64,000 nucleotides of DNA from Hermatobates lingyangjiaoensis (GCA_026182355.1 JAPFBL010000069.1:124001-188000), one strand, 5' to 3'. Counted from the first letter of the stretch, positions 45,368-56,540 are shown. Notes: generated from the letters alone by a model not told the origin. Numbers and translations: made by a program.

Positions 45368-47045
45368 AACTCGTAAGTTATTAAAAGAACAGAATGATAT
45401 TTTGATATGCAAAAGTGATAAATCTGGAAACACAGTAATAATGAAAAACGATGAATATAAAACCAAAATGAAAACTTTATTAGAAGACAATGACCCATAC
45501 GAAATTTCGAGAAGAAGATCCCTCATCGACACTTCGAAACAAAGTTAACAAAATAGTAAAGACCTAAAAATAGCAGAAAGTATTGATCTACGGCAAGCCG
45601 CAAAAATGAAGAGTTTAATGGAATATCACCAAGAATCTATGAATTGTAAAATTACACAAACCAGGTATGCCCCTGCGCCTATCGTTTCATTTCTTGGCAG
45701 TCCGACTTATCAGCTATCAAAAATATTAACAAATTTCTTACCTACATTACGTACAATAGTGAATTAAATGTAAAAAACTCAGTGCAATTCAAACAAGCAA
45801 TCTCAAATCAAGTTATAAATCATGATGAAACTATGATATCATTGGATGTCCAGTCTTTATTCACTAACATTCCATTAGATATAGCATTGTCTTTAGTTAG
45901 TAAACAATGGAATAAGATTAGACCCCACATTAGCATGTCAAAGGAAGTTTTTATATCTATATTAAAATTATTTGTGAAGCAAGATATTTTACATTCGATG
46001 AAGTTGTTTACAAACAAAAATATGGTTTACCGATGGGATCTCCGGTCTCTCCGATACTTGCAAATATTGTAATGCTGGAATTATTAAAGGAAACCTTAAA
46101 AACTTGAGCAAGTGTAAAATTTTCTAAATTATATGTAGATGAATTGTTCTTGATAATTAAAAAAGAAAGAACAGCATGTTTTAAATACGTTCAATTTATT
46201 TTCATCCTCGTTTAAGATTCACATTGAAGAAGAAAAAGATGGGAGTATTTCGTTTTTGGATATGAAAATTATACGAGGGAATAACGGAAATATACTAACA
46301 GATTGGTATAGTAAACCAACCAATTCAGGAGAATATTGAATTATTATTCATCACATGCTGTAAGTCAAAAATTGAATTGTGTAAAAAACTTAATAAAAAA
46401 GGTGATAGATATTAGCAGCCCGTGTTTTTTAAAGGAAAATAAAAAAAGGTGAAAATCCTGTTGAAAAAAACTCTTACCCAGGAAATCTAATAGAACGCAT
46501 TTGAGAAAGTATTTAGAGAACAGACGGAACACATGGAAAGAACTACAGACTCGAATAACCATCAAATGATGAATAAAAGATATTTCAAATTCCCATTTAT
46601 TGAAGGGCTATCACAAAATATTCAAAAACTGTTAAAAAGGAACTTACCAGAAATCAATTTAGCATATTATAATAAACAAAAGTAAAATTATTTTTTCTAA
46701 TTTAAAAGACAAGATATCAAAAGATTTAGAAAGTAATATTATTTATTCTATAAAATGTATAGAATGTAATAAGAAGTATTTTGGTGAAACCAGTAGATTG
46801 TTAAAAGAAGGATATATCAACATAAATACTCTGTTAGAACAAAAAAGATTAATACCACAGCATTAGCATATCATTCAATAAATGAAGGACATACATTTGA
46901 CTTTGATGGAACAACCGTTTATGAGTAAAGAACAGGACGAACATAGAAGAAGAACCCTTGAAATGCTATTCATTAAAAAGATCAAAATTGTATTAATCAT
47001 AGAAACGATATAGCGAATTTAAATAGGTTTATTCTAGTATTTTGA
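45368..47045 (+). pseudogene. PLE RT plus GIY-YIG, right copy, frameshifted
   Basis: Mirror copy of the left arm. Here motif A is intact (SLDVQSLFTNIP) and the motif B region reads GLPMGSPVSPILANIVM in one frame, but other indels break the protein elsewhere and a stop follows shortly after motif B. Motif C is again YVDE. The nuclease start is IYSIKC...KKYFGETS near 46742-46800. Differences from the left arm are mostly indels, so each arm decayed separately or consensus errors contribute. Confidence 0.9.
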
Positions 47046-47510
47046 ATACCTAACAGATTTAGTGAAATTTTGTTCAATAGGTACCTGCTTATCAGCTGTA
47101 CAGAGTCGGTTATTAACGTTTTCATTGAATATTTAAGAGTCATTAACTAGTCAGAAATGAAAATGTAATAGTTCCTTCAATTGCCAATACTCCTACTTAT
47201 GTAAGTACATTGTAAAAAAACTTTGTTTTATAGTTAGACTCCATCTTTTTCTCTTTTTATTATCTGTCATTGTTATCCTAATACTTAAGATTGTATTTAA
47301 TGTTCATAGTGTACTTCTTTTGTTTGTGTTTTAAAAAGTACGTATTAAAATTCTAGTTTTCCTCTGTTTGTAGGCTATGAAAAAGATTTTGAATAAAATC
47401 GAAACGTCGGCAATGAGAGTTTGAATTAAAAAGTGGAAGAAACTGACCGCATCCCGATCAATCATTTTTTAGTTGTATATCTGTCACACGGTCGAGAAGT
47501 TATTAGTGTT

Positions 47511-47536
<26 letters not shown>

Positions 47537-47541
<5 letters not shown>

Positions 47542-47690
47542 AAAATAAACTGTAACACATAGAATGAAACGTTACAATGGGAATCACTTCTCAATATTTC
47601 AACATCACGCCATAACGGTCGAAATGTTGAGTGAGCCTTTGTTATGTTTCTTTCTATGTGTCACAGTTTATTTTAAGTGTAATCTGCCCT
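47537..47690. mobile_element. Family I inverted pair
   Basis: The left arm 47537-47604 and right arm 47620-47680 (AATAAACTGTAACACATAGA and reverse, plus AATATTTCAAC and GAAATGTTGAG) lie around a short centre, 3' ends outward. The left end abuts (TA)n. The central GGUC-GAAAUGUUGAG is a stem II remnant followed by GAA. A second pair is at 60748-60890. Confidence 0.8.
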
Positions 47691-47699
47691 GCCGGACCG

Positions 47700-48520
47700 T
47701 TTTTCGTTTATTATATATATATTTAAATCTCTATTATTCTTATTCTATATTAGGTATTGAAGAATTTGTTGCAGAACTAGATATAAAGAGCACTTTATAT
47801 CTCAGGAAACTTTAAAACTTTAGAGTTGTGGAGTTAAAGATGAAGTTAAAGTAGACAAGTTTAATATAAGCTAAGTAAGTAGTTTCTGAATGAGTTGACC
47901 CTGATTGCCAGGGATATTGAAATGATGCATCCCTGGGCTAAGTTGGATGGGGGACAGATCGAAATACCTCAGAAGCGCTCTTCCCTGACAACCGAATTCA
48001 TCAGATTAATCTACTCTGTCTCCTTAAGTCCTTTTGAATTATTCAAGACAAACAAGGCCTTGTTCCAATTCCATCTTCAGTTAACAGCAAACACCTTGAT
48101 GCAATAAAATATGCATTAATATACATTAAAAAGACGACAAAGATTCATATTATTGTTTAAAGAACAAGGGGCAAAATTTTGGTTAACAAAATAAATATTT
48201 AAGAAATATGTAGCTTTACATTTTATAGGTTATTCATCGTTATAATAGAAAAAAAAAAAAAATAATTTGAACTGCATAGACTTAGATATGTTAGATCCCC
48301 TTGTAATTAGTTTTGACTTTTGAGACCAAGCACAAACCATCAAGAGTTTAACACAAACCATCACCAAACCCACTCACTTCTCTCCTGGTGGCAGTTAAAT
48401 TAACCATTAGAGATTGTAGGTGTGTGTTTAACTGTTTATTATTTATCGATAGTTTACCTTTTAAGACCTATTGTCCTTTTTGGATAGTTTTATTGAATAT
48501 ATATATTATATATATATATA
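47700..48520. other. No recognisable gene
   Basis: A 70-codon frame at 47895-48107 lies in sequence of moderate GC but matches nothing I recognise. (TA)n lies at about 48499-48520. Confidence 0.45.
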
Positions 48521-49019
48521 TTCGTTACAATATTGACAAATAGGAGTGAAGTTTACAGGTCCATGTGTGCGGTCCCAGTTACCCGCTGCTCAGCAAAGCC
48601 TCAGTCATTCTGCCAATAGGTATAGAGGTTGCACAGTCCCTCTGTGTTAAATGATGTTTGGCAGAAAACATTAGCCTCACTTTACAGTGAGCTCCTGTTC
48701 CCTTTCTATTTTTGATTTTTGTTGTGGTTGGGTTTTGTTGTTTACTATTTTCTGCTACGGATATCGATGTATTTTTAATTAGTAGCAGAAATTAGTAAAC
48801 AACAACACCCAACCACAACAATAATCAAAAATAGAAAGGGAACAGGAGCTCACTGTAAAGTGAGGCTAATGTTTTCTGCCAAACATCATTTAACACAGAG
48901 GGACTGTGCAACCTCTATACCTATTGGCAGAATGACTGAGGCTTTGCTGAGCAGCGGGTAACTGGGACCGCACACATGGACCTGTAAACTTCACTCCTAT
49001 TGGTCAATATTGTAACGAA
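48521..49019. mobile_element. 238-bp-arm near-perfect palindrome, unknown family
   Basis: The left arm 48521-48758 and right arm 48782-49019 are almost identical reverse complements around a 23-bp spacer. The arms contain small hairpins (CTCACTGTAAAGTGAG) but no clear CUGANGA box, and no ORF. (TA)n lies directly to the left. The architecture matches the PLE inverted pairs, but the family link is not shown. Confidence 0.85.
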
Positions 49020-49084
49020 TCATATTCCTTTCCCCGGACAACTCATAGAAGAATATATTTATATATATACATTTAAAAGAAACG

Positions 49085-49275
49085 GTCTAGCGGACTTTTT
49101 TAAATAAAATAAATTCAAAACGAAAGAAAGACATAGACATAACTCACATCGATATTTCGACCATAGTCGTCATCAGGAGGTGTGAAGAGCGAAGAGTCCC
49201 GCAGAAAGGCAGGGCGGTGACTCCTGTTATGTCTGTGTCTTTCTGTGTGTTTCTTTCGTTTTGAATTTATTTTAT
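49085..49275. mobile_element. Family G inverted pair
   Basis: The minus copy 49085-49212 carries the core at 49145-49182; the plus fragment 49226-49275 repeats only the outer tail (GTTATGTCTGTGTCTTTCTG, TTTCGTTTTGAATTTATTTT). 3' ends face outward and (TA)n abuts the right end. Stem I CACCUC/GAUGUG has a single mismatch. Confidence 0.82.
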
Positions 49276-49297
49276 ATATATATATATATATATATAA

Positions 49298-49710
49298 TCA
49301 GTTAGCTTCAGCTACTCAAAAGGACTACTTATGCCCAATGACAACGAATGTCGAAATATCGCTGTGAGTCTTTTTTATGTGTGTTTTGATTTGTTTTTTT
49401 CTTTCCTGTGTGAACTAGTAGTCCTGTTGGACCGTTTCAAGTTTATATTCGAATGCACGATCGCGCCGACCTCTGGTTTCCTCTGTTTGTTGCCTTTATA
49501 GTATTTCATTTCTTTTTCTTTATCTGCTTCTTGGTTTCTTTACTTTTCCTAGAAGCTCCTTAGACTCTTTCTATACAGAAAAAAAAAACAGTTAGCTTCA
49601 GCTACTCAAAGGGACTACTTCTGCCCTAGGACGACTAATGTCGGAAATATCGCTGTGAGTCCTTTTTTTGGTGTGTTTTTATTTGTTTTTCTCTTTCCTG
49701 TGTGAACTAT
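49298..49710 (+). mobile_element. Two family G-like elements in direct repeat
   Basis: Copies at 49298-49418 and 49589-49710 both start CAGTTAGCTTCAGCTACTCA and end TTTCCTGTGTGAACTA. Their cores (about 49334-49366 and 49626-49658) keep AATGTCGAAATATCGCTGTG or a variant, but the box has decayed to CCAAUGA and CUAGGACGA. The stretch between them is less AT-rich and unassigned. Confidence 0.72.
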
Positions 49711-49718
49711 ATATATAT

Positions 49719-49865
49719 GAAAAAGACAACACATAAAAAAAACGATAACGCTACTGGATCAATATTTCGGACTAAAGTTCGTCATCAGGAAGAGAGTATG
49801 GTAGAAGGGAAGAAGAAGAGGTACGTGAGTTCAAGAGTGTAAGTGGAAGGCGACTCTTCTCGCAT
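49719..49865 (-). mobile_element. Family G2 element, minus strand
   Basis: It matches 61328-61440 (ACTGGATCAATATTTCG, GTTCGTCATCAGGAAGAGAG, GGAAGAAGAAGAGGTA). Core at 49757-49794: a perfect CUGAUGA box, extra C, GAA, palindromic AUAU, U. Stem II is poorly paired here but perfect in the other copy. Confidence 0.78.
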
Positions 49866-51363
49866 ATGATTATATGGGCCTCATATACATTATGATGCCG
49901 AATTTTTTGTAAAATATCCATTTGGTCTACAAATAGATTGTAGACTATAGCGTATACACAAAGTTTTGGATATACTCGCACCCACCAAGGTGGCGCGATA
50001 GATAATTTATAGATTATCATTACACTTAGTATCCATCATTTATCAAGAAAGATAAGAAATTATTTCTTGTCATAGTACACATTAGATGTTGAAATCTACT
50101 GTCGTCCCACGAGGAACCCAGGGTGGTTGCCCCGGTTCGCCCCAGCTATGGGACGCGCCTGTTATCTTATATATTATATATGAGTTTTAACCCACAACTG
50201 TATACTCATGCAGAGTAAATAAGAGTAAAAACGATTGATGTCAGTTTCTTCAGTGTTATAAACTGCATGTTATAGGAATCTGATGTGAAATAACATTTTC
50301 AGTTGACAGGCAAAGTTAACTGAATATGTTGAGCGCCTTACTTGAATAACAAGAAGGAAGTGAAACTAGAGAGAAGGGAAGAAAGGTTGATATATTAACC
50401 TACGAGAGACACCTCTCTTGTCTGCACCAGCTTGAGTGTTTGCTCTCTTTGTTGAGGCAGAGATGGTTGGCGTTCCCCGAATAGTTGATCAACTCTTGCT
50501 TCCAAAGCAACAAAACCCCAACGTCTCACGAATTACACTTTCCAATCTCCACCTATATCTAGCAAAACATTTTCAGAACAGAACTATGTTATAAATTACC
50601 ATCGTTTAACTCGTAAATTATTTAACTTTTAGTTCATTTAATAGCAATGAACACTGTTATTTGTATCATTGAACTAAAATTACATCATTTATACGTGTAT
50701 TGCTTTGAAATAAATTTGTGAAATAAATAAACCGTGTAATATGCTGGTTAAAGTTTTAAGATGAAACTAATAACTTTTTTTGATCAGTAACAGTTCCTTA
50801 TAGAAGTCACAAAAGTTTATTGACCTGATAGTGACTTGTCAAAAGGTCTTGCTCCTCTTTGAGAATTTTATATTGATTAGCTTACTCCTCTCCTAGCTTA
50901 ATAGTCACGGCCATTCCTTCGTTAAAGTGCTTTAAAATCCAAATTCGATAGCATTGACCTTTATTTTTGAGGGTATTTGACAAAGTTCATAATTGTCACT
51001 GAATTAATAACCTTTTTTAGGTTACTGAAAAAAGTTATCAGTAACTTCACTGACTCATCAGTAACCTCATAAGCTTACTTAATTAACTCTTTTCGAATTA
51101 AATTTAAACCAAGAGTATAAAAATCGTTTCTATTTTTAATGTATTCATTATTTTTTTTAGGTATATTCATTTTATTAATTTTTTTATGTCTTTCTTATAT
51201 TCATTTTACCTTAATTATGACGCCTTTAATTTACTTATTTGGCTAGAAATTGTTAACAGTTTTAATTGGTTTGTGGTTACAGTGACCTCTGCTCAGAGTG
51301 TTCTGTCTGAAAACCTCACAGGGTTTCCACTGCCAGTGAGACCACATCCATAAACAATAAACC
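49866..51363. other. No confident gene
   Basis: GC-rich ACCCAGGGTGGTTGCCCCGG then GCTATGGGACGCGCCTG (50117-50160) looks like one end of a DNA transposon; no partner end found. The minus frame at 49772-50020 mostly reads through element sequence and is unsupported. Confidence 0.4.
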
Positions 51364-52297
51364 GTCTTGATCAGGGGTTCTCAAGGGGGTAGGGGATTCA
51401 CCTCCAGGTGTGAATATTGGGTTTCAAGGGGGTCAATTGTGACCACAGCAGGTTTACAGAGTAGGGAAAGCCATTATAGGTTTTGACCTCTTAATTATAA
51501 TTATTTGATTAAATTTAAATTATTTAACTTATTTAAATTATTAAAGAATTGGAAAGATGACTTCCTGTGAGCTGCACAACTTTCATTCACCGCCTTACAT
51601 CTATGCATTGACCAGTCCTTAATAAATTAGTTACATTGAGTTTATGTAACTAACAATCACAGTTTTTTTGTAAACTGTGTTACAAAACTGCTAGGAAAGT
51701 ATCTATTTTATGAGGGGTCAGGCTAGCTCAGTGGTTACGTGCTCGCCTCTGAACTGATAGGACCGGGGTTCGATCCTCACCTGTCCCTCGATTTATTCAC
51801 GTGGGAGGTGAATAAATCTGAGCGCGGTGTCCCTCGGAAAAGGATGTTAAACCGTCGGTCCCGAGCCTGTACGATGTCAGGTACTCGTTAAAGATCCCTA
51901 CTCTAAATACATTTGAGTTAGGCAAAATTTAGGACTCCCACTGTAGAGAATCAATCTTCATTGTGTGGTATCACAAAGGGCCAATGCTCGGCCTACGTGT
52001 GTTCCCTTGTGGAACTGCCACTGCAACCTAGCCTAACCTATCTGTTTTATAATAATAAATTCATAATTAAATTATTTAATAATTTAAATAATAATTGATT
52101 GTAATAATGTTCTTCAATAATGTTCTTCAATAATTATAATTGCATTTAATTTGTAAAATTCTATTATAAACATAATCAACGTAAAGTTGTCAAAGTGTAT
52201 ATACTACCTTGGAAAGAAGAAGGAATAGGGGAATGGGATTGTGAGAAATGCCGACAGGGTGAATGGGCAAGCAAAACTGAAAATCCCTGGTCTAGAT
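51364..52297. mobile_element. hAT-type non-autonomous element with 8-bp target duplication
   Basis: The 918-bp element 51372-52289 has ends CAGGGGTTCTCAA and, reversed, CAGGGATTTTCAG. It is flanked by GTCTTGAT (51364-51371) and GTCTAGAT (52290-52297), an 8-bp duplication with one mismatch that fits the hAT pattern with T at position 2 and A at position 7. No transposase is present. A SINE sits inside it. Confidence 0.8.
51712..52038 (+). mobile_element. tRNA-derived SINE, copy 2, nested in the hAT element
   Basis: The 327-bp SINE begins GAGGGGTCAGGCTAGCTCAG (A box) and has GGGGTTCGATCCTC (B box), a body shared with copies 1, 3 and 4, and a 3' part ending CCTAACC. It is flanked by a 12-bp duplication, TATCTATTTTAT (51700-51711) and TATCTGTTTTAT (52039-52050). 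A related sequence without the SINE at 52657-52714 reads straight through this point. The body has no poly-A tail. Confidence 0.92.
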
Positions 52298-52656
52298 GAA
52301 AAGTAAAAGTTTATGAAGTAAAATTAAATATATGAAGCCACACTCATATGGATATATATATGGATTCAACTCATGATATGATTATGCAAAATAGGCTAAG
52401 AAATTTTAAACAAGTGTAGGTATATTCTTGGTAAACCACAAACACTGAAGTTCTTTGAAAAATAGACATCTTTTGAAACTGCTAGTGTGAAGGAAAGTGT
52501 AGGTGTACAATTATTTTTCCTTTCATGTTAATAACAGTAATGATTGAACAAATATTTATAGGTTTTGTTACTAATAAAAAGGCGTAGTGTTGCTTGTATT
52601 AAATACAATAACATGTCATTTATTTTTTTAACTTTATTTGTTTCTTATTAATGCGA

Positions 52657-52714
52657 TAAACTGTGTTACAAAACTGCTAGGAAAATATCTGTTTTATAAT
52701 AATAAATTCATAAT
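52657..52714 (+). repeat. Empty-site relative of the SINE insertion locus
   Basis: TAAACTGTGTTACAAAACTG, then GCTAGGAAAATATCTGTTTT and ATAATAATAAATTCATAAT, match the two sides of the SINE at 51712-52038 joined without it. It is a fragment of the same hAT interior or of a repeat carried by it. Confidence 0.88.
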
Positions 52715-52731
52715 ATAGTTTATTCATATTA

Positions 52732-52826
52732 TCAGTTGGGTTTTGACTCTGACAAAAACCGCTTGTTAAGGTTGAAAGATCATAGTCTTTTTTTCCCCAT
52801 TTCTTATTCTGGTTTAAGAATTGATA
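52732..52826 (+). mobile_element. Family A terminal element, plus
   Basis: CAGTTGGGTTTTGACTCTGA through CCCCATTTCTTATTCTGG. The core at 52745-52787 has GACU/AGUC but the box is CUGACAA and stem III AGAUCA, both damaged. The outer tip is missing. Confidence 0.8.
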
Positions 52827-53428
52827 TATTTTAGTTAAATGTGTTCATAATAATTTAATTATTTGTTTAAATATAAATGATTTGTTTTTATTTTTTTTAT
52901 TAGAGTTTTGGTTTTATGGTATATTTCTTATATTTTGACTTGTTTCAAAAACATTTGGATGAACATCAGTCAATCCATGGACATAATAAAGAAAAAATGT
53001 ATTGTGATGTAAGTTTGTCTATGGCTTCTTTAGGTAGTTATTAATTGATGACCATTAGTAGAATAAAGTTGAGTTTCAAAAAATAAATGTTTGATATAAA
53101 AGAAAAATTAGTTCAGTTTGACAAATCAAAAAAAAAGTTGAGGTTAAAACTTTTCTTTTTTGCTTGAGATCTCACACTAGTGGTATTAAGTTTATCTGAA
53201 TTAGAGCAACTGTGAATGAAGAAGACATGAGGTGAGTCAAACTCCCACAAACCTCGAAACAATGGGGAAAATAAAACCAAACTTCATCAACTGTGAATAA
53301 AAAAAGTTTATTCAAAAAAGAAAATAAAAAAATTTTTTTTTTCATTTCCCCACTTTTTAAAACACCTTGTAACTAACAATCATAGTTTTAATCCAAATAT
53401 TAATTTAAAAATTTTACATATTAATAAT
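52827..53428. other. No recognisable gene
   Basis: AT-rich DNA. Near 53369, TAACTAACAATCATAGTTTT matches a piece of the hAT interior at 51649-51668, so fragments of that element spread downstream. Confidence 0.45.
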
Positions 53429-53492
53429 ATTGTATTCAATTTTAATTAATTCACCCCGATATTGTATTCAATTTTAATTAATTCACCCCGAT
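53429..53492 (+). repeat. 32-bp tandem duplication
   Basis: Two identical 32-bp units (53429-53460, 53461-53492) ending TTAATTCACCCCGAT. Confidence 0.92.
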
Positions 53493-53526
53493 GTTCCTAA
53501 AGCTCATATATGCATATATTTCTTAG

Positions 53527-53625
53527 ATGTAGTCTGAAGAAGAACATCAAGTGTTCAAAACGTGTTGTTAGGTTTTTTATCATAAACTTTTTTTGTGTAG
53601 AGACATAATACTTTCGCTAAAACCA
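53527..53625 (+). mobile_element. Family D element, plus
   Basis: Core at 53531-53571: a perfect CUGAAGA box, extra A, GAACA/UGUUC stem, AAA, palindromic ACGUGU, U, followed by a GTTAGG tail. Downstream TGTGTAGAGACATAATAC resembles the family D segment near 30241 read on the minus strand. Confidence 0.7.
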
Positions 53626-53984
53626 AACTTTTTCTCCATAAAAAATATATTTACTCGCTTTCCTTATAAATACGGCTAAGTCTATTTATGCATTCCTTCA
53701 GTCATATGCTTCTAAGCCTTTTTACGCCGGTTATGGTTATTCAATTAAATTATCAGCAATTACTAAAGAAAGCATTGTAAAACTTAAGTACATTGTTTAC
53801 TTCTGTCTCTGTTTTATGTCTTCCAAAACCGTTCATCCGATTCCGATAAACCTCTCGGTAATGGTTGGACGAATGCCTGCAAAAGTTTCTGAGATAAAAG
53901 ACTGTTTTCCGATAAAAAAAATTCAGTCTCTATATCTAAATTTATTTATTTTAAATTATACATTTAATACTTATGATAAATACA

Positions 53985-54226
53985 TGCATATTGTTAATAC
54001 CACTGAGGTTAGTATGCTTTATATTAGAAATAGGTAAAACCGTCATACCTCGTAAGATGTTCCTGGAGTTGGAGCGCTTTCGGACGTTGTCCATCTTTGA
54101 TCTGAACAAACCAACTACCTACAAGTAGGTTTGTTGCAATCGAAGATCGTCAACGTCCGCAAGCGCTCCAACTCTAGAATCATCTTACGAGGTATGACGG
54201 TTTTACCTATTTCTAATATAAATAAT
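53985..54226. mobile_element. Family C2 inverted pair
   Basis: The left (about 54018-54121, minus) and right (54123-54226, plus) arms are reverse complements with 3' ends outward and almost no spacer. The outer end of each arm (TTACGAGGTATGACGG, then TTTCTAATAT) matches the end of family C at 32216-32626. The left core near 54070-54103 has a GGAC/GUCC stem, GAA and palindromic AGCGCU then C; the box has decayed (UCAAAGA). Confidence 0.85.
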
Positions 54227-55400
54227 GCTGATGTGTTTTTAAATTTTGATTTGAATTTTATGTACGTTCATAACATGTTTTTGCATCTTTGTAAGGGGTT
54301 AGACATGCTAAGTGTAAGTAAAAATAAAATGCTAAAACATGCAAAATGATCTAGTAAGGTTCATAACTTTTGTTATAAATAAAAAAATTATATTTATTTA
54401 TGATTACAATGGATTCAGTGAAACGTGAGTTGTTTGTCACTTCCAACAAAGTTACTGCTAGAAAGAAAATTGCTGATATAATAGCATAAAGAAAACTGAA
54501 ATCAAAGGAATCATAAAATAATAATGGGGGATACGAAATAAAAAGATGAGAAATTATGGATGTAAATGATATTATTGATTTCGGTTGAAGTACGGTTTTT
54601 TTTTTTTTTTTTTGACAAATGAGTTGCTTTTTCTTGTTCGTTGATATTGAAGAATAGTTTGTAAGAAAGTATAGGAAAAAATTGTTGAGAGTTGATTAAG
54701 TATGAAGTGGACAGACGGAGACGAGACAGTTAGGAGCCTAGGGGAGCGGTCTGGGCATCGATCGAGCTAGGCGCCCTTACACTCATCACACTCGCTTACT
54801 CTAACTGGTCCAGATTTTATTATCCTCTCCTCACTCCTTTTTACTCAAAATTAAAAACAGAAAATATATATAAGACTCTTTGGAGAATTTGCGACCCTTC
54901 CTTACCGAATATATAGCCCCCATGAAAACACTATAAAAGTCTTCCACCCCTCTCGTCTTCTTTTGTTTTACCCTCCCCGCTAGAAAATTACTCATTCCTT
55001 GCAGCGCTCACATATAATACCCTCTTGTCTTGTCACTTGAAAATATTACCTCTACTCTCTGGCAAAACGCCTTTTTCAACAAAAAAGGGCTTAGTAACCC
55101 TTTATTTACGTTTTAATTTGGATTAAATGTTGTTAAAAAACTGTTTATTAAATTATTTTTCTTTTTAAATGTTAAGAAAAGTCGTCCAGAGGATTACTGT
55201 TGGATTCGTGCGTTTAATTTAATTATTTCTTTTTTATATTTATATGATATCTGTGATTTAACCTAAACGGGTAGTAGTACAAAGATAAGATTTATAAAAC
55301 AACTAGAAATATTTAATAATAAAAAGTTGAATAGAATTCATGACTGTTTGCTACTAACCGAGCATGATTCATTGATAGAGTGATATCGGGTAAACTTAAG
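54227..55400. other. No confident gene
   Basis: An 18-base T run lies near 54597-54614. The block 54700-55080 is GC-richer (GAGCGGTCTGGGCATCGATC) and C/T-rich, without an ORF or known family. Confidence 0.4.
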
Positions 55401-55504
55401 GCTCTAAATGTAGAATCAATCTTCATTGTGTGGTTTTACAAAATGCCAATGTTCGCCCTATGTATGTTCCCTGGTAGAACTGCCACTGGAACTTAAACTA
55501 ACCT
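55401..55504 (+). mobile_element. SINE 3' fragment
   Basis: GTAGAATCAATCTTCATTGT, GCCAATGTTCGCCCTA and AACTGCCACTGGAAC match the last third of the SINE at 51712-52038. The head and body are missing. Confidence 0.78.
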
Positions 55505-55774
55505 CGAACTTTAAAATGCTCAGTGTTTTAAAGGATTTTTTTTTTGTCATGTACTAAGGAATTACTACTAACATTAAGTTAAGATTCTACATTCAAATAA
55601 AAAACAAACAAAAAATAAATTAATTACATTGAATGTTCAATTCTTTCAATAGTATCTATTCGATATAGGGGTTGCTGAAAATCCGCCACGCCTCTGAAAA
55701 AAAGTTGATAAATTAATCACAAAATATTATAATATGTACAAACAAGAAGAAATATCTCAAAATGACTATATTTA

Positions 55775-55890
55775 AATTTATGCATATTGTTAGCACCACA
55801 GAGATTAAAATTGATAATATTATTATATCTTGTTGGTGGAGTCATCCAACCGGTTTCTCATAGGCTTCATCATCAAATGGGACTAGAAAA
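55775..55890 (-). mobile_element. Family C2-related element
   Basis: GCATATTGTTAGCACCACAG matches the outer flank at 53987 (GCATATTGTTAATACCACTG). The core on the minus strand near 55848-55884 has box UUGAUGA, GAA, palindromic ACCGGU and U, with a poorly defined stem II. Confidence 0.55.
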
Positions 55891-56540
55891 TATGATTTCA
55901 TCAACAAGTTACGCCATTGAAAGTTTATAATAATATTACTGTGACTGTTTTCCGCATATATTTTTCGTATGCAAATAATAAGTGAAAAACCATGAAATGC
56001 TTGACAAAAACAGACAAATATGTTATGTATGCAGTTATAACAGATTGTATAGTTGGGGCACAGTTATAACATAAATTACAGATTATAAACAAACATTACA
56101 GAGTAAATGTTAGGATAACTATAATAAATACTGTTTTGAAGTATTTATTAAAATACGATTTTGACTTTCCAATTTGTTGAGAAAACACTAGTGTTTAACT
56201 GACCCTTACTTGTCTACGCTCATTTAATCCTAAATACCCTCGTACTTGATAGAAAACGAACCAACTACTTTAATAGGCTATTTAGATAACTGCATAATAA
56301 TGCTTCGAATTTCTAACTTCTAAACCGATCATTAAGAGAGGTATTTTAAGAGGATTACACCAACTAAGTTTTACTTGAAATGTGTAATTAACAACTTTAT
56401 TGTAATTAAACTTTATGATTTTGTGTTCTCAAGTAAAATATCTATTAATAGGGTTAAAAGTGAGTTAAACCTGGTCATTAATTATCGCTGTAAAAACCAT
56501 TATGTATATATATACTTAATAAACGGATTAACCCAACGGG

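Larger units (their letters stand above)
43191..47480. mobile_element. Inverted dimer of a second PLE (arms ~2.1 kb)
   Basis: The left arm 43191-45307 (element on minus) and right arm 45368-47480 (element on plus) are reverse complements, roughly 95% by eye, with many 1-2 base indels. They meet at a 60-bp unrelated spacer. Both copies have 3' ends outward and are cut off at the same 5' point, upstream of the RT fingers. The outer ends carry a family B-like terminus (CTATGAAAAAG, GAAACGTCGGCAATGAGAG, tail with CCCGATCAATCATTTTTTAG). A long (TA)n tract abuts the left end. Confidence 0.93.

Noticed and set aside
45144..45548. 134-codon plus-strand frame at the centre of the PLE dimer
   Set aside because: Its first half is the antisense of the left arm and its second half the right-arm RT. 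The frame crosses the palindrome centre by chance.
43191..47480. Assembly fold-back artefact as the explanation for all palindromes
   Set aside because: It cannot be excluded for the largest, but about 20 pairs with one polarity, arms of unequal length and ends at element termini are not what random fold-back reads would give.
51712..51790. tRNA gene
   Set aside because: A and B boxes are present, but the acceptor stem does not close and a SINE body follows. It is a SINE head.
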